Below are positions 5,912 to 6,253 of a stretch of DNA of 6,253 nt, one piece after another (the first letter of the stretch is position 1; every line of letters begins with the position of its first letter). The DNA comes from Planctomicrobium sp. (lineage in GTDB: Bacteria; Planctomycetota; Planctomycetia; Planctomycetales; Planctomycetaceae). Where the stretch lies: positions 1 through 6,253 of the forward strand of contig JAJDEL010000675.1 in assembly GCA_029259835.1 (NCBI GenBank). The letters are read 5' to 3'. The notes below the pieces were generated by a model that saw nothing but the letters and a program-made list of their open reading frames with translations, ran no database searches and was not told the origin of the DNA. The translations under genes and the position numbers were made by a program.

Positions 5912-6253
5912 ATGATGGCTTATCTTGGATGGTTGCTCGCTGGCCTACTGATTGGCGCCGGCGCTACTTTCTTTGTTATGCGGTTTCGAAAAGCTCAAAC
6001 TGCTCGTCGAAACCCGGTTGCAGCGCTATTGCGTTCACATTTCTATCCGATCTCAACCGATGGCATCACTATTTCTGAGCGGTCCTTTCCATTCCGTGTT
6101 CGGGCTGATCTGCAACGAGCCATCGACAGGTTGTTCAGTGACGAAACGCAAATTTTGCACTTCTGTGGTGTTCGCAAAGAATTCTCGCACGAAGGTGTCT
6201 CGTTGTCCGACTGCATTATTGAGAGCGAGCATTCCCCTGCCGTGTCCGTTCCT
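5912..6253 (+). CDS. Membrane-anchored protein of unknown function, 3' partial
   Basis: The frame is open from ATG 5912 to the right edge (114 codons) with no stop. Residues ~4-23 (YLGWLLAGLLIGAGATFFVM) form one clear membrane helix, followed by a basic patch (R24, R26, K27, R32, R33). By the positive-inside rule the body of the protein faces the cytoplasm. The soluble part begins NPVAALLRSHFYPISTDGIT and continues FPFRVRADLQRAIDRLF and LHFCGVRKEFSHEGVSLSDC. This resembles, from memory, the region ahead of an AAA+ ATPase module in some planctomycete proteins, but no P-loop is reached in the window, so that is only a guess. It follows pnkp by 60 bases on the same strand and may be a separate unit or the last operon gene. 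Confidence 0.75.
   Translation, partial: MMAYLGWLLAGLLIGAGATFFVMRFRKAQTARRNPVAALLRSHFYPISTDGITISERSFPFRVRADLQRAIDRLFSDETQILHFCGVRKEFSHEGVSLSDCIIESEHSPAVSVP

Noticed and set aside
1..6253. tRNA or rRNA genes, CRISPR arrays, transposases, attachment sites, origins
   Set aside because: Nearly every base lies in a coding frame on the + strand, and I saw no spaced repeat array, terminal inverted repeats, integrase or transposase motifs, or cloverleaf-like sequence.

Overview
The window is almost wholly coding on the + strand. It carries a compact run of genes that reads as a bacterial RNA-repair operon of the Hen1-Pnkp type. The host is a bacterium of middling G+C. The tight ATGA overlaps, the poor Shine-Dalgarno use at some starts and the look of the last gene suggest a planctomycete or relative, but this is a weak inference with no marker gene to settle it.

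Layout: (1) bases 1-113 hold the last ~36 codons of a protein whose tail reads like the C-terminal end of the bacterial Hen1 methyltransferase; (2) 110-733, an unrecognised 207-residue protein that seems to contain two copies of one small beta-rich domain; (3) 730-1680, a DNA polymerase beta-type nucleotidyltransferase of the RlaP (PF10127) family with an extra N-terminal SH3-like domain; (4) 1677-2426, a second, divergent nucleotidyltransferase of the same family; (5) 2435-3235, a HEAT-repeat protein starting at GTG; (6) 3248-5851, a full-length trifunctional Pnkp (5'-kinase, phosphatase, ligase) with its active-site motifs intact; (7) 5912 to the window end, the start of a membrane-anchored protein of unknown function, open at the right edge. 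Genes 1/2, 2/3 and 3/4 each overlap by 4 bases (ATGA), gene 5 follows by 8 bases and pnkp by 12, so genes 1-6 are very probably one transcript. The promoter lies upstream of the window. Gene 7 comes after a 60-base gap and may or may not belong.

How they may work together: in the known Pnkp/Hen1 pathway, RNA cut by a ribotoxin is healed by Pnkp (2',3'-cyclic phosphate removed, 5'-OH phosphorylated), Hen1 methylates the terminal 2'-OH, and the Pnkp ligase domain, activated by Hen1, seals the break with a mark that blocks re-cutting. Here four extra genes sit between hen1 and pnkp: two nucleotidyltransferases that could act on RNA ends or on another substrate, a HEAT scaffold, and an unrecognised two-domain protein. 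This expanded cassette is the most interesting thing in the window. No RNA gene, CRISPR array, insertion sequence or non-coding stretch above 300 bases was seen.
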